The notes under the pieces were generated by a model. That model was not told the DNA's origin and did no database searches. It was given only the letters and a program-made list of their open reading frames with translations. This document shows positions 43,487 through 51,317 of a DNA stretch of 64,000 bases, one piece after another. A program made the position numbers and the translations under genes. Source of the DNA: Nocardia farcinica (GTDB lineage: Bacteria; Actinomycetota; Actinomycetes; Mycobacteriales; Mycobacteriaceae); the NCBI RefSeq assembly GCF_001182745.1, contig NZ_LN868939.1, forward strand, positions 62,001 through 126,000. The letters are read 5' to 3'. How positions within the stretch are numbered: position 1 is the stretch's first letter; each line of letters starts with the position of its first letter.

Positions 43487-45169
43487 CTACGCTGCTACCG
43501 CGATTGCCGAACTGTGTTGTGCCGCCGCTGGTCCCGCTGCCAGCAGTGCACGTGTGTATTCCGCTCGCCAGGCTGTTCGTTGGGCGATGGCGGACATGAT
43601 CAGGTGATCCCGAGGCGGGGCGGACTGGTCGCCAGGCTCGACCGGGCGCACGATCCAGTGCGAGGTATCCGGCTTGCTGATACCCACAGCGGCGAGCAAC
43701 TGCCGAACAAACTCCGCGCGGTCGGCCTTGTGGTCGGGCAGCGTCTTCCCGGACCAGCGGCGGGAGACCAGCACTCGGCGGCCGGGCAGGCCGAGGGTGT
43801 CACGGCGGTGGGCCTTGCCCTTGCAGCGGCCGGCCACGGTCTTGTCGCTGGCGCCCTTGGGCACGATGCCGTACCGCAGCCACACCGGGCAGCGCGGCGA
43901 GCACGGGGTGTGCTGAAGCTCGGCGTGCAGGCGGTCGTAGTGGGCCGCCGTGCGGGCCGAGGTCGTGTCCAGTACCTCGCTGACCGACTTGGTGAGGTAC
44001 TTGGTCACGTAGCCGATCGCGCGATCGGCCTTCTCCCCGGGGATGTAACCCTTCATGTGGCCGGGGTCCATGCGTTCGCCGAACCGCACCGTGTAGGCGG
44101 GTTCGAGGTCGTCCACGCTGTCGAGGATGTCCAGGGCCTCATCCCAGCCCGTCAACGGCCGGCGGGTATCCGGGTCCACGAAGGTCATGAGCCGGTGATC
44201 CCAGACCGGGAGCCGGTCACCGGAATACACCTCGTGCTCGGGGTCGAAGTGCGGCCACCACACCTGGTGATAGGTCGCCGCGGTCACCATCCGCAGAATT
44301 TCGCGGGAGATCGCGCCGCGCAGTAGCAGGTGCAGGTGCGGGGCGCCGCGTTTCTGCGGCTCCACAGTGGCGAAGTACTGCACGTCATAGCCGACGCAGC
44401 GGCGGAGATTCTGAATCCAGCGGTCCACCAGCTTGGAGAAGAACACGATGTCGCGGGCAGCGCGGGCGTAGTCGTAGGTCTCCGGATCACGCGGAGACCC
44501 GTCCGAGCACGGCTTGCCGTCCTGGTCGATCGCGCCGTCGCGGTTGATCGGACCGTAGGACGGCATGGTGAGCGTGACCATCATCGAGGACCGGTAACCG
44601 CCGATCACCTGACCGACCGTGCGCCGTTCGATGCGCTTGCGGGGCAGGTTGGGCACGTCCTGGCGGCGCTTGGTCGACCGCACCCGCCGAGCCCGCGGTT
44701 TGGCCTCCAGCGGCGGCAGAGGGCCACGGAACCCGAGTTCCCTTATCTCGCAGTCGATTTCGGTCACCACGTCGGCCAGGGCGTCGGCGAGCTCGGTGTC
44801 GCCGTCCTCGCGTGCCTGCCCATAGTCGGCCACCGCATCAGCGCGCGCGGCCAGCAGGTCGGTTTGCTGCTCGGAGGGCTCGCGCGTCTCATCGATCGGT
44901 TCGGTGTCGGCGTGCCAGCCCTCCCGGCACTGGGTCATGCGCAGCCAACGAGCACGGTCCGCGCACGGCTTGCACACGCTGGCGATTGTCGACTTGCACG
45001 GGGCCGCCAGGTAAGTCGTCTGCCCGGTCATCGGGTCGACAGCCCTCATCGTCACCGGCCGCACGCACACCCCGAACCTCTCGGCCGTGGCCTGCGCGAC
45101 GTCGGTGAAGTCGGGCAGGGCGCGACGCTGGGCGGCGGTCAGGCGGGGCGGAACCTCGGTGGTGGTCAC
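43487..45169 (-). CDS. repSA: Rolling-circle replication initiator (RepSA family, HUH)
   Basis: The 560-residue protein starts from GTG 45169, whose codon overlaps the TGA of the gene upstream. A Cys-rich N-terminal segment (CKSTIASVCKPCADRARW) is followed by the HUH pair H278-x-H280 in APHLHLLLRG and tyrosines Y387/Y391 in GYVTKYLTKS, the expected nicking Tyr. The C-terminal part is basic and partly disordered. It initiates rolling-circle replication of the excised element and lies between the tra genes and xis-int as in pSAM2. Confidence 0.92.
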   Translation of the reverse strand: MTTTEVPPRLTAAQRRALPDFTDVAQATAERFGVCVRPVTMRAVDPMTGQTTYLAAPCKSTIASVCKPCADRARWLRMTQCREGWHADTEPIDETREPSEQQTDLLAARADAVADYGQAREDGDTELADALADVVTEIDCEIRELGFRGPLPPLEAKPRARRVRSTKRRQDVPNLPRKRIERRTVGQVIGGYRSSMMVTLTMPSYGPINRDGAIDQDGKPCSDGSPRDPETYDYARAARDIVFFSKLVDRWIQNLRRCVGYDVQYFATVEPQKRGAPHLHLLLRGAISREILRMVTAATYHQVWWPHFDPEHEVYSGDRLPVWDHRLMTFVDPDTRRPLTGWDEALDILDSVDDLEPAYTVRFGERMDPGHMKGYIPGEKADRAIGYVTKYLTKSVSEVLDTTSARTAAHYDRLHAELQHTPCSPRCPVWLRYGIVPKGASDKTVAGRCKGKAHRRDTLGLPGRRVLVSRRWSGKTLPDHKADRAEFVRQLLAAVGISKPDTSHWIVRPVEPGDQSAPPRDHLIMSAIAQRTAWRAEYTRALLAAGPAAAQHSSAIAVAA

Positions 45170-45750
45170 GCGGCGTCCTTCCCGAAGCGGATCGCGGCGT
45201 CGAGGTGGGACAAGACGACCGGTGCGGTGAGCGTGTCGGTGTAGTGGAAGGTCAAAGCGATAAGGCCGGGACCGGCAAGGCCGACCTGGCAGTCGTGCGC
45301 GCCGACGAATCGGGCGAGCATGTCGGCGCGGTTGTCGAAATCGGCTGGGCAGTGCCCGGGCAGCATTCGCACGATCACGAGGTCGTCGGTGTGGCCGACC
45401 CACACATCCACCAGGCGAGGCACACGCATGCGGGTGCCCTCGCAAATGACCAGGTTGCAGGCAGTCGCCAGGCGCGTCCAGCGTCGCCGGTACCGGACCC
45501 AGGCCACGACGTTGGCGCGGGCGGGGCCGGTGATCCAGCGCTCGAAGGTCTGCGGGCTCCTGCCTCGCCACAGCACCATCCCCGCGACAGCCACACCAGC
45601 CACCCCCACGCCCGCCAGCGGGTGCACGAAAACGCCGGCCGCAACAGAGACAGCGACAGGGGCCGTGGCGAGAATCCCGGCCAGGAAACCGGTAGCAAAG
45701 CAGCGCACCGCCAGGCCGAGCCAACCCAGCATCGCAGTGTTCGTGGTCAT
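45166..45750 (-). CDS. Membrane protein of the transfer module, unknown
   Basis: The 194-residue protein starts from ATG 45750, overlapping the preceding small gene (ATGA). Two N-terminal hydrophobic helices (about residues 8-30 and 36-58) are followed by a cytoplasmic mixed domain with WVRYRRRWTRLATACNLVI. This layout and motif resemble the N-terminal membrane part of AICE FtsK/Tra proteins, as if the pump's membrane domain were a separate gene. The stop overlaps the repSA start. The role is inferred from position. Confidence 0.65.
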   Translation of the reverse strand: MTTNTAMLGWLGLAVRCFATGFLAGILATAPVAVSVAAGVFVHPLAGVGVAGVAVAGMVLWRGRSPQTFERWITGPARANVVAWVRYRRRWTRLATACNLVICEGTRMRVPRLVDVWVGHTDDLVIVRMLPGHCPADFDNRADMLARFVGAHDCQVGLAGPGLIALTFHYTDTLTAPVVLSHLDAAIRFGKDAA

Positions 45751-45902
45751 CGCAGGTCCTTCGGGTCGAAAAGAGACAACTGATCGGGGCAGGGAGCGTG
45801 CAGGTCGGTCGGCGTGCGCCGCTTGGTCCGTGTGACCTTCTCAGCGGCAGCGCGCACGATCGGATTCACCTGTGGCGCAGCGGGTTTCGGCTTGCGGGTC
45901 AT
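45747..45902 (-). CDS. 51-residue basic protein in the element operon
   Basis: The ATG at 45902 overlaps the previous stop (ATGA), and its TGA overlaps the next start in the same way, so it is translated as part of the chain although it is short. It is very basic (MTRKPKPAAPQVNPIVRAAA), with a central KVTRTKRRTPTD stretch and an acidic/hydrophobic end DQLSLFDPKDLR. There are no membrane or Cys motifs. Its function is unknown; a nucleic-acid or Rep partner role is only a guess. Confidence 0.75.
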   Translation of the reverse strand: MTRKPKPAAPQVNPIVRAAAEKVTRTKRRTPTDLHAPCPDQLSLFDPKDLR

Positions 45903-46096
45903 GCCGCCCACCCGCCGTCACCGTCGTCGTCGTAGTCGAAGCCATCAGGGGTCCAGGCCGGGGCCGTGCCGGTCTCGACCAGGAGCCGGACCGCGACCGC
46001 AGCCGGGTCCAGGCCGCGGGCTTCCCACCGGCAGCGGCGGCGGGCCGCGAGGTCGATCACGGTGGCGTCGATCTCAGTCGAACGGTGGTTGCTCAT
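45899..46096 (-). CDS. 65-residue small protein in the element operon
   Basis: Start ATG 46096 overlaps the stop of the preceding gene by one base; its TGA overlaps the start of the 51-residue gene. Residues 1-45 are amphipathic (MSNHRSTEIDATVIDLAARR, then VAVRLLVETG), and the C-terminus is acidic and aromatic (WTPDGFDYDDDGDGGWAA). No known family is recognised. The reading frame is kept by coupling on both sides, which is good evidence that it is a real gene. Confidence 0.75.
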   Translation of the reverse strand: MSNHRSTEIDATVIDLAARRRCRWEARGLDPAAVAVRLLVETGTAPAWTPDGFDYDDDGDGGWAA

Positions 46097-46422
46097 CACA
46101 GAACCTCGGTTTCGTTTTCGGGGACGCCGCAGCGGGTGCAGGCGCGGGTATGGGTCATCTCGCCCAGCGGCCACACGGTCGTGGTCCAGCGGGCCGGGAA
46201 GTCGTGGCCGTGGTCCTGGCACTCGCGAGTGGCCAGGCAGGCATCACAGACCACGCGGTCACCGTCATAGACCCAGCCGATACCGGCACGGCGGGTCAGG
46301 TAGCCGATGGCCTCGCTCGTGGTGGCGAAGCAGGTCAGGGACCCGCCCCGCTCGGTGTAGACGTCACCGCAGATGTCGCAGTAGACGACCACGTGAGATT
46401 CGGTCTGGAAGCCGCGCTTCAT
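46096..46422 (-). CDS. 108-residue zinc-ribbon-like protein in the element
   Basis: Start ATG 46422 overlaps the FtsK-like gene's stop (ATGA). Two Cys pairs with zinc-ribbon spacing are visible: VVYCDICGDVYTE (CxxC, residues 15-18) and VVCDACLATRECQDHGH mid-protein, then RACTRCGVPENE near the end. It probably binds zinc or nucleic acid. It is in the conserved tra-side operon. I do not recognise a named family; AICE homologues may exist. Confidence 0.8.
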   Translation of the reverse strand: MKRGFQTESHVVVYCDICGDVYTERGGSLTCFATTSEAIGYLTRRAGIGWVYDGDRVVCDACLATRECQDHGHDFPARWTTTVWPLGEMTHTRACTRCGVPENETEVL

Positions 46423-47723
46423 GCCGCCGCCGCCCCGTCCTCGCCAGGGATGTAGTCCGGATCGAACTCGCTGTAATCCTCTGTGGGACCGGTGATTTCG
46501 GGGGCAGGCGAGTAGGCGTCCACGATCGCGTCGGCGGCCTCGTCGGAGACCCAGAACGCTCGCACCCGCACGAACTCCGCGGTGCCGTCTTCGCCGACAT
46601 AGCCGACACCGGGCGTGCGCTCGCTGATCTTGTCGCAGCGTGCCCCGCGATCACGGGCGCCCTGGCCGTGGACCATCGCCACCTGCGTCGGCTCATCCAG
46701 GCGCAGCCCGATCCGGATCGGGAAAAGCTGCCGGTTGGGCATGGTTTCCTTGCTCGGGTCCTGTAGCGCCGCGACCATCGACACCGCAGCCGCGCGGCCC
46801 TGCGACAGGATCAACCCGGTCAGGCGGCGGAACTCCTTGGCCTGGTCAGGCTCGGCATAGGCCGACAGCGAAGCCGCCTCGTCCACGATGATCAACACCA
46901 GCGGCTGCTCCGAGGTCGGGCGGTGCTTGCGGATGCCGTGGGCGCGCATGTGCGCCAGACGCTCTTGCAGGACTTCCACCGCTTCGCGCAGCATCGCCAG
47001 GATGGATTCGGTGTCGGTGGCGAACCGCACGAACAGCTTGTTCTCGCCGCGCCCGAACTCCACGCCGCCCTTCGGGTCGGCCATCCACACATCCACCAGG
47101 CCGTCACGGATCGCCGGGCCGACCCCGGCCAGCACCGACCACAGCACCGAGCCCTTACCCGACCCCGTCGCACCCGCGACCAGGATGTGCCCGTAGAGCA
47201 CCCGCAACCGCCACACGTCATGGGCCTCGGTCACACCCACCGGGACCGCCTCCAAGTCCACCCCGTGATGGACCACACCCGGCGCCGGTGCCGGAGCCGC
47301 CAACGTGTCGAAGGTCTTGACGTGAAGACGAACCCAGCTCGGCGCAGGCGACGACACTGTCACCTCGGGCACCGAGAAATAGGTAGCGAACTGGCTCAAC
47401 ACCTCGTCGTTGGACCAGTCCGAGAACGACTGACCGCCCAACATCATCACGTCGACATCGACGCCGTGCTCGGCGTAGTCCCAACGATCCACGAACGGCC
47501 AGCCGCCCTCAATCGAACCCAGACCCAAGGCAGCGAACATGAGATTCGTCTGGGCACGGTCGCCCAGAATCAGGGCCGCCGGCCGCAGCTCAGGCGGGGC
47601 AGCAGCCACGATGTCATCCACACTCACCGGACGCGGACCAGTCCCCAAATGGCGCATCCAGGCCAGCCAGCCCGCCCCAGCCAGCGCACCGCCAGCAGCG
47701 GCAATCGTTGCAACAGTCGACAT
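46419..47723 (-). CDS. traB: FtsK/SpoIIIE-type DNA translocase (TraB/TraSA-like)
   Basis: The 434-residue protein starts from ATG 47723. One N-terminal hydrophobic helix precedes a linker. The motor domain has Walker A GATGSGKGS (184-192), Walker B VLIIVDEA and an arginine finger-like GLILSQGRAAAVSM segment, then DPSKETMPNRQLFPIRIGLR. A single protein of this type moves double-stranded element DNA between mycelia in Streptomyces-type conjugation. The C-terminus lacks an obvious winged-helix gamma domain, and its acidic tail (EDYSEFDPDYIPGEDG) is unusual. Confidence 0.9.
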   Translation of the reverse strand: MSTVATIAAAGGALAGAGWLAWMRHLGTGPRPVSVDDIVAAAPPELRPAALILGDRAQTNLMFAALGLGSIEGGWPFVDRWDYAEHGVDVDVMMLGGQSFSDWSNDEVLSQFATYFSVPEVTVSSPAPSWVRLHVKTFDTLAAPAPAPGVVHHGVDLEAVPVGVTEAHDVWRLRVLYGHILVAGATGSGKGSVLWSVLAGVGPAIRDGLVDVWMADPKGGVEFGRGENKLFVRFATDTESILAMLREAVEVLQERLAHMRAHGIRKHRPTSEQPLVLIIVDEAASLSAYAEPDQAKEFRRLTGLILSQGRAAAVSMVAALQDPSKETMPNRQLFPIRIGLRLDEPTQVAMVHGQGARDRGARCDKISERTPGVGYVGEDGTAEFVRVRAFWVSDEAADAIVDAYSPAPEITGPTEDYSEFDPDYIPGEDGAAAA

Positions 47724-47724
47724 T

Positions 47725-48357
47725 TCAACTCCTAGGACCCACGACCGGCCGGACCGGGCGCGGAGGTTGAACCACCCGAGGTGGTGTTGCGATCGGTGGT
47801 GTTGCGATCGGTCGCACCGGCACCGGGGAGACCGCGACAGCCTGCGGTGTCGGCACAGACGCAGCCGCAGGCCGAGGTGTCGGTGTCGGCGCAGCAGCCG
47901 GAACGACAGACGGGGAATCCGCCACCGGTTCGGACTGCTCAGACGCTCGGCGGGTACGCAGCAGCACCGCCAAGCCGTGGGTATCGATCAGCAGCGCAGC
48001 TGGAGCAATCACCGCCAGCAGCGCAGCGAGATAGCCGTGACCGGAGACCAGGGAATGAGCGACGTTGCCGCCGATCGAGACCGCCGCACCCGCGGCGAGG
48101 ACCCCGGTAAACCAGCGGCGCTCCGGCGAGTCCGCGAGGGCGAGTACCGCAATCGTGGCTTGAATGATGGTGCCGTCCACGATCACCGGGAACAGCCACG
48201 CCAGATGTGTCGGAGTATGGGCCTTGATCGCCAGGTCACGCAGGGCCGCGAACGACAACACGAACGCGGCCCCACCAATGGCCAGGACAACGAGCACAGC
48301 GGACCAGCGAGCCCACCGAACTCCCTTGGACTGCTGATCCGCCGCGCTCATCGTCAC
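47725..48357 (-). CDS. DUF2637 membrane protein (Spd-type)
   Basis: The 210-residue protein starts from GTG 48357 (an ATG at 48351 is also possible), overlapping the previous gene's stop. Four membrane helices (about residues 15-38, 46-65, 80-100 and 108-125) with HLAWLFPVIVDGTIIQATIA form the DUF2637 signature. The last 75 residues are Pro/Val/Ala-rich and disordered. DUF2637 proteins accompany the tra gene in AICEs and are thought to help plasmid spread within the mycelium. It ends 2 bp before the traB start. Confidence 0.85.
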   Translation of the reverse strand: MTMSAADQQSKGVRWARWSAVLVVLAIGGAAFVLSFAALRDLAIKAHTPTHLAWLFPVIVDGTIIQATIAVLALADSPERRWFTGVLAAGAAVSIGGNVAHSLVSGHGYLAALLAVIAPAALLIDTHGLAVLLRTRRASEQSEPVADSPSVVPAAAPTPTPRPAAASVPTPQAVAVSPVPVRPIATPPIATPPRVVQPPRPVRPVVGPRS

Positions 48358-48797
48358 GCCACCCGGGACTCAGCAGCGGACTTGCCACGCGCACCCGAGG
48401 TGTCCCCCTTGATGCCACCGGCGTAGAACACGAACCCCTGGTACTTGAACTCACCCTGACCCATCACCCGAGGCTCGGCCAACAGACCCTCCAACTCGAT
48501 CTGCCGCATCCCCGGCAGCACCTCCGGCGTCGACGGCACCGGCTGAACCTCCGACAGGAAGATCAGCTGAAAGCTCGCCCGCTTGGCGTTGGTCTCCGAC
48601 GGATCGGTCACCGTCGCCTTCCACATCGGCAGACGCGACCCCGCGCCGGTCTTCGGGTTGTAGTCGATCTGCTGCTCGGGGACCGCGTTCCGATCCGGGT
48701 TGTACTTGATCAACGGCTCGATCTGGCCGACCAGCACGAGCCCCTGCGGGAACGCCTCAGCATGAGCGATCGGGAAGCGGTAGCCCTTGAGTGCCAT
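48354..48797 (-). CDS. Conserved AICE protein, unknown
   Basis: The 147-residue protein starts from ATG 48797 with a clear AAGGAG site. It is a soluble beta/alpha protein (YRFPIAHAEAFPQGLVLVGQ, ATVTDPSETNAKRASFQLIF, RVMGQGEFKYQGFVFYAGG), with no Cys motif or membrane segment. It is the first gene of the leftward operon, just after the bidirectional regulatory region, so it is controlled by the adjacent repressor. Similar first-in-operon proteins occur in other AICEs, but no function is known. Confidence 0.75.
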   Translation of the reverse strand: MALKGYRFPIAHAEAFPQGLVLVGQIEPLIKYNPDRNAVPEQQIDYNPKTGAGSRLPMWKATVTDPSETNAKRASFQLIFLSEVQPVPSTPEVLPGMRQIELEGLLAEPRVMGQGEFKYQGFVFYAGGIKGDTSGARGKSAAESRVA

Positions 48798-48853
48798 GTC
48801 AATCTCCTTGGGTCATCGAGTGTCGTAGTGAGGGCTTACCCTCATGTCCTCCG

Positions 48854-48866
48854 GTCCTCTTTGGAC
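48854..48866. promoter_or_regulatory. GTCC-N5-GGAC half of the repressor operator region
   Basis: GTCCTCTTTGGAC lies between the divergent operon start (48797) and the GntR gene. It is followed by GGACTGAT, which recurs at 48914-48921 after the main palindrome. This suggests two related sites for the GntR protein. Confidence 0.5.
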
Positions 48867-48902
48867 TGATCTGAGTATGGCCACGGTCGCATGCGCTCGT
48901 CA

Positions 48903-48918
48903 AGTCCCCATGGGGACT
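48903..48918. promoter_or_regulatory. Perfect 16-bp palindrome, probable GntR (KorSA-like) operator
   Basis: AGTCCCCA-TGGGGACT lies 39 bp before the GntR gene and 106 bp before the divergent operon start. KorSA-type repressors bind palindromes in this position and shut off both directions until induction. The site is identified by symmetry and place only. Confidence 0.7.
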
Positions 48919-48956
48919 GATTTAGACTCGATGTGCGACCAGACAAGGAGGCGGCG

Positions 48957-49754
48957 ATGGTGGCGAAGTATGAGCGGGTGGCCGAGAGCATCCGTCACAA
49001 GATCAGAACCAAGCAGCTACCAGCGGGTGAACGGCTCCCCGCCGAGACTGCCCTAAGCGAGGAATACAAGGTCAGCGTGCCCACCATCCGCCAGGCGATG
49101 GGCGTACTCCGAGCGGAAGGGTTGATTGAGTCCCGGCAGGGAATCGGCACATATGTTCGTGCACCCCGTCAAAAGGTCCGCCGCGACTCGGCCCGTCACC
49201 AATGGGAAAAGGACCGTGCACGTTCGGCTGAGACGGAGCGGCGAGCCACGGGAGCAACGGAACGCGACACCGGCCTTGCGATTGATGACCTCCAGTTCAC
49301 GGCCTGGTATGACAGGGTGGAGGCTGACGAACGACTCGCGGCCGTGTTTGAAATTCCTGTTGGCACAACGCTTCTGCAACGCAATTACCGAACCAAGTTG
49401 CGGAATGAGCCAGCACCGTTGAACCTCAGTACCTCGTACATGGTGTACGACGTAGCTGCCGCGAATCCGGAGCTCGTTGACGACACTAACGAGCCGTGGC
49501 CGGGCGGCACTCACCACCAGCTCTACACCCTCGGCATCGAGGTCGACCGAGTTGTGGAGACGGTATCGACCCGCCCGCCGACCACAGCGGAAGTGGAGGA
49601 GCTCGATATCACGCCCACCGTCTCGGTATTTGTTGTTCGTAAGAGGATGATTGACACGTCCGGCCACACCGTCGAGTACTCCGACGTAATCTTGCCCGGC
49701 GACCGAACCGAGATGACTTTCGAAACCAAGCTCACGAGGTGGGACCGCCGATGA
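48957..49754 (+). CDS. GntR-family repressor (KorSA-like), UTRA domain
   Basis: The 265-residue protein starts from ATG 48957 with AAGGAGG upstream. The N-terminal winged helix has RLPAETALSEEYKVSVPTIR and QAMGVLRAEGLIESRQGIGT (residues about 25-68). The C-terminal effector-binding UTRA domain follows a charged linker and contains TTLLQRNYRTKLRN and VFVVRKRMIDTSG. KorSA represses the replication and transfer genes of pSAM2. Its stop overlaps the start of the glycosyltransferase gene. Confidence 0.88.
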   Translation: MVAKYERVAESIRHKIRTKQLPAGERLPAETALSEEYKVSVPTIRQAMGVLRAEGLIESRQGIGTYVRAPRQKVRRDSARHQWEKDRARSAETERRATGATERDTGLAIDDLQFTAWYDRVEADERLAAVFEIPVGTTLLQRNYRTKLRNEPAPLNLSTSYMVYDVAAANPELVDDTNEPWPGGTHHQLYTLGIEVDRVVETVSTRPPTTAEVEELDITPTVSVFVVRKRMIDTSGHTVEYSDVILPGDRTEMTFETKLTRWDRR

Positions 49755-50518
49755 ACAACAAACTGATCTCCGTCATTACGCCGGTATACCGTCCTGTCCC
49801 TGAATTCCTCAGTGCAGCTTACGAATCGCTGACCGCGCAGGAGCTTCCCGAGGGTTGGGAATGGGAATGGCTGGTGCAAGAGGACGGCCTAACGGGTGAT
49901 GTTGCTCGCCTGTTGCCCCAGGACCCGCGAATCAGCTTCGGGATGGGTCGGCACGGGGGGCCGGGAGTGTGCCGATCGCTCGCCCTGGCGCGAGCAGAGG
50001 GCAGCCTTGTCAAAGTGCTCGACGCGGACGACCAGTTGACTCCCGGAACCCTGCTGCGCGATATCACGGCCCTGAGTCAGCCCGGGATCGGCTGGGCGAC
50101 ATCCAAGGTTCTCGACCTGCTTGAGGACGGCACGACGGTCGGGTTCGAATACGATCCTGACGGCGGTCGGCTTCAATCGCAACAAGTCGTTCAGCACTGG
50201 CGCACCCACAATTACCGGGCTCCGGTGCACCCGGCGACCCTGTGCATCCGCCGCGATCTGCTGTTGGCGCTGGGTGGTTGGATGGCTCTGCCAGCGTCCG
50301 AAGATACCGGGCTACTACTCGCGGCCGATGCTGTCGCGGACGGCTGGTTTTCGTCGGAGCCGGGCTTGCTCTACCGGAAGTGGCACGGCCAGGTGACCGC
50401 GCACCCTGCACACACCGAAGCTGACGAGATCGCCGCCCGGATGGCACTAATCGCAGCTCGGGCCGAAGTCTTGCACGAAACCACCCGATTCAAACCCAGC
50501 AACACGGTGACCGCCTAG
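49751..50518 (+). CDS. GT2-type glycosyltransferase, element cargo
   Basis: The 255-residue protein starts from ATG 49751, overlapping the GntR stop (ATGA), so it is translationally coupled. It is a GT-A fold: SVITPVYRPVPEFLSAAYES at the N-terminus and VKVLDADDQLTPG as the metal-binding DxDD (about residue 96), followed by HPATLCIRRDLLLALGGW, an acceptor-side motif. There is no membrane helix. It is not part of the core AICE set; the sugar and acceptor are unknown. Surface modification or phage/host interference is a guess. Confidence 0.85.
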   Translation: MNNKLISVITPVYRPVPEFLSAAYESLTAQELPEGWEWEWLVQEDGLTGDVARLLPQDPRISFGMGRHGGPGVCRSLALARAEGSLVKVLDADDQLTPGTLLRDITALSQPGIGWATSKVLDLLEDGTTVGFEYDPDGGRLQSQQVVQHWRTHNYRAPVHPATLCIRRDLLLALGGWMALPASEDTGLLLAADAVADGWFSSEPGLLYRKWHGQVTAHPAHTEADEIAARMALIAARAEVLHETTRFKPSNTVTA

Positions 50519-50534
50519 TTAGATTCCGTGCGTC

Positions 50535-50566
50535 GAAGGCCGATCGCTGCGCAGCGGTCGGCCTTC
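50535..50566 (+). terminator. Terminator of the GntR-glycosyltransferase operon
   Basis: A 16-bp stem with one G-U type mismatch (50535-50550 with 50551-50566) is followed by TTCG. It is 16 bp after the glycosyltransferase stop. Confidence 0.85.
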
Positions 50567-50887
50567 TTCGTGCCCACACCTAGACAACTTGTTGCCGAAT
50601 TTCGCCATACAGGATCAAGAGCGCCCGCGGCGGCGCATACGCGCCGCCGCCGCGCTACGACGCGCGGCGCTGGCTGATAAGGCGTCGCCCGCGGCGCGTC
50701 GGCGCGTCGGCGGCACGTTTGCGCCGTGGCAGGACGGTCCGTGTTCCTGTCTGGCCGCCTTCTCCAACAACCGGGCGGTGCTGGGCACGACGAGTGCCCT
50801 ACCGGACTTGCCTCCCGCAGCCGAGCACGAATCGGCCGGCATGCGCCCGGTCGACTGGCTGTGGTCGCCTCCCACGCATCACCAGAG

Positions 50888-50919
50888 CACAGAGCACCTG
50901 GCACACAGAGCACCTGGCA
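50888..50919. repeat. Perfect 16-bp tandem repeat (two copies)
   Basis: CACAGAGCACCTGGCA occurs at 50888-50903 and again immediately at 50904-50919, with a partial third copy upstream. It may be an arm-type Int/Xis site, iteron or transfer signal. Confidence 0.8.
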
Positions 50920-51004
50920 GTAGCCCCCGGACCATCAGCAACCCGACAGCAGTTCCAGGACAATTGCCGGACAAGCCCGCGTCCTTGCGCGTCCTCCGGC
51001 CGCG

Positions 51005-51190
51005 TGGCCCTGATGGTGGTCGGCCTGCATTGTGATCCCGCGCCCCTCACGCCTCAAGGGCGCCTTCGGCGTCACTGCGTGATGGCTATCGCCACCCTTG
51101 ACCCGTGAGCCTCCGCGCGTGACGGGCAGGCCGTAGGGGCAGGCGGTGAGCCAGCCCCCGAGGTGTGCAGGCCGACCACCATCAGGGCCA
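51005..51190. repeat. Nested inverted repeat: 25-bp perfect arms plus inner 15-bp arms
   Basis: A 25-bp sequence at 51005-51029 is the exact reverse complement of 51166-51190. Inside, 51046-51060 and 51095-51109 form another dyad with 13 of 15 matches. The whole 186-bp block could fold as a cruciform or RNA structure. A role as element origin or transfer locus is inferred. Confidence 0.85.
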
Positions 51191-51284
51191 AGCCCGTGCA
51201 CTCTACGTGCAACATCTCACAGTCTTCGGCGGTCAGCCACGGACAACGCCGAGTGAGAACCCCACCGGGGTACTGACATGAAAA

Positions 51285-51316
51285 ATCCCCCCGACCTGGT
51301 GATATGCCGGGGGGAT
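51285..51316 (-). terminator. Element-supplied terminator for tRNA-Phe
   Basis: On the minus strand a 9-bp stem (ATCCCCCCG / CGGGGGGAT) with a 14-nt loop is followed by five T, 2 bp beyond the tRNA 3' CCA. It replaces the original terminator now at 41997-42022. Confidence 0.8.
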
Positions 51317-51317
51317 G

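Larger units (their letters stand above)
50580..51280. other. Repeat-rich non-coding region of the element
   Basis: About 700 bp have no convincing gene in either strand. The stretch contains a very GC-rich inverted/direct repeat patch (about 50620-50720, including GCGCGTCGG repeated directly), a 16-bp perfect tandem repeat and a large nested dyad. Such regions in pSAM2-type elements can hold the replication origin, single-strand origin or cis-transfer locus. I have no sequence motif that decides between these. Confidence 0.6.
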
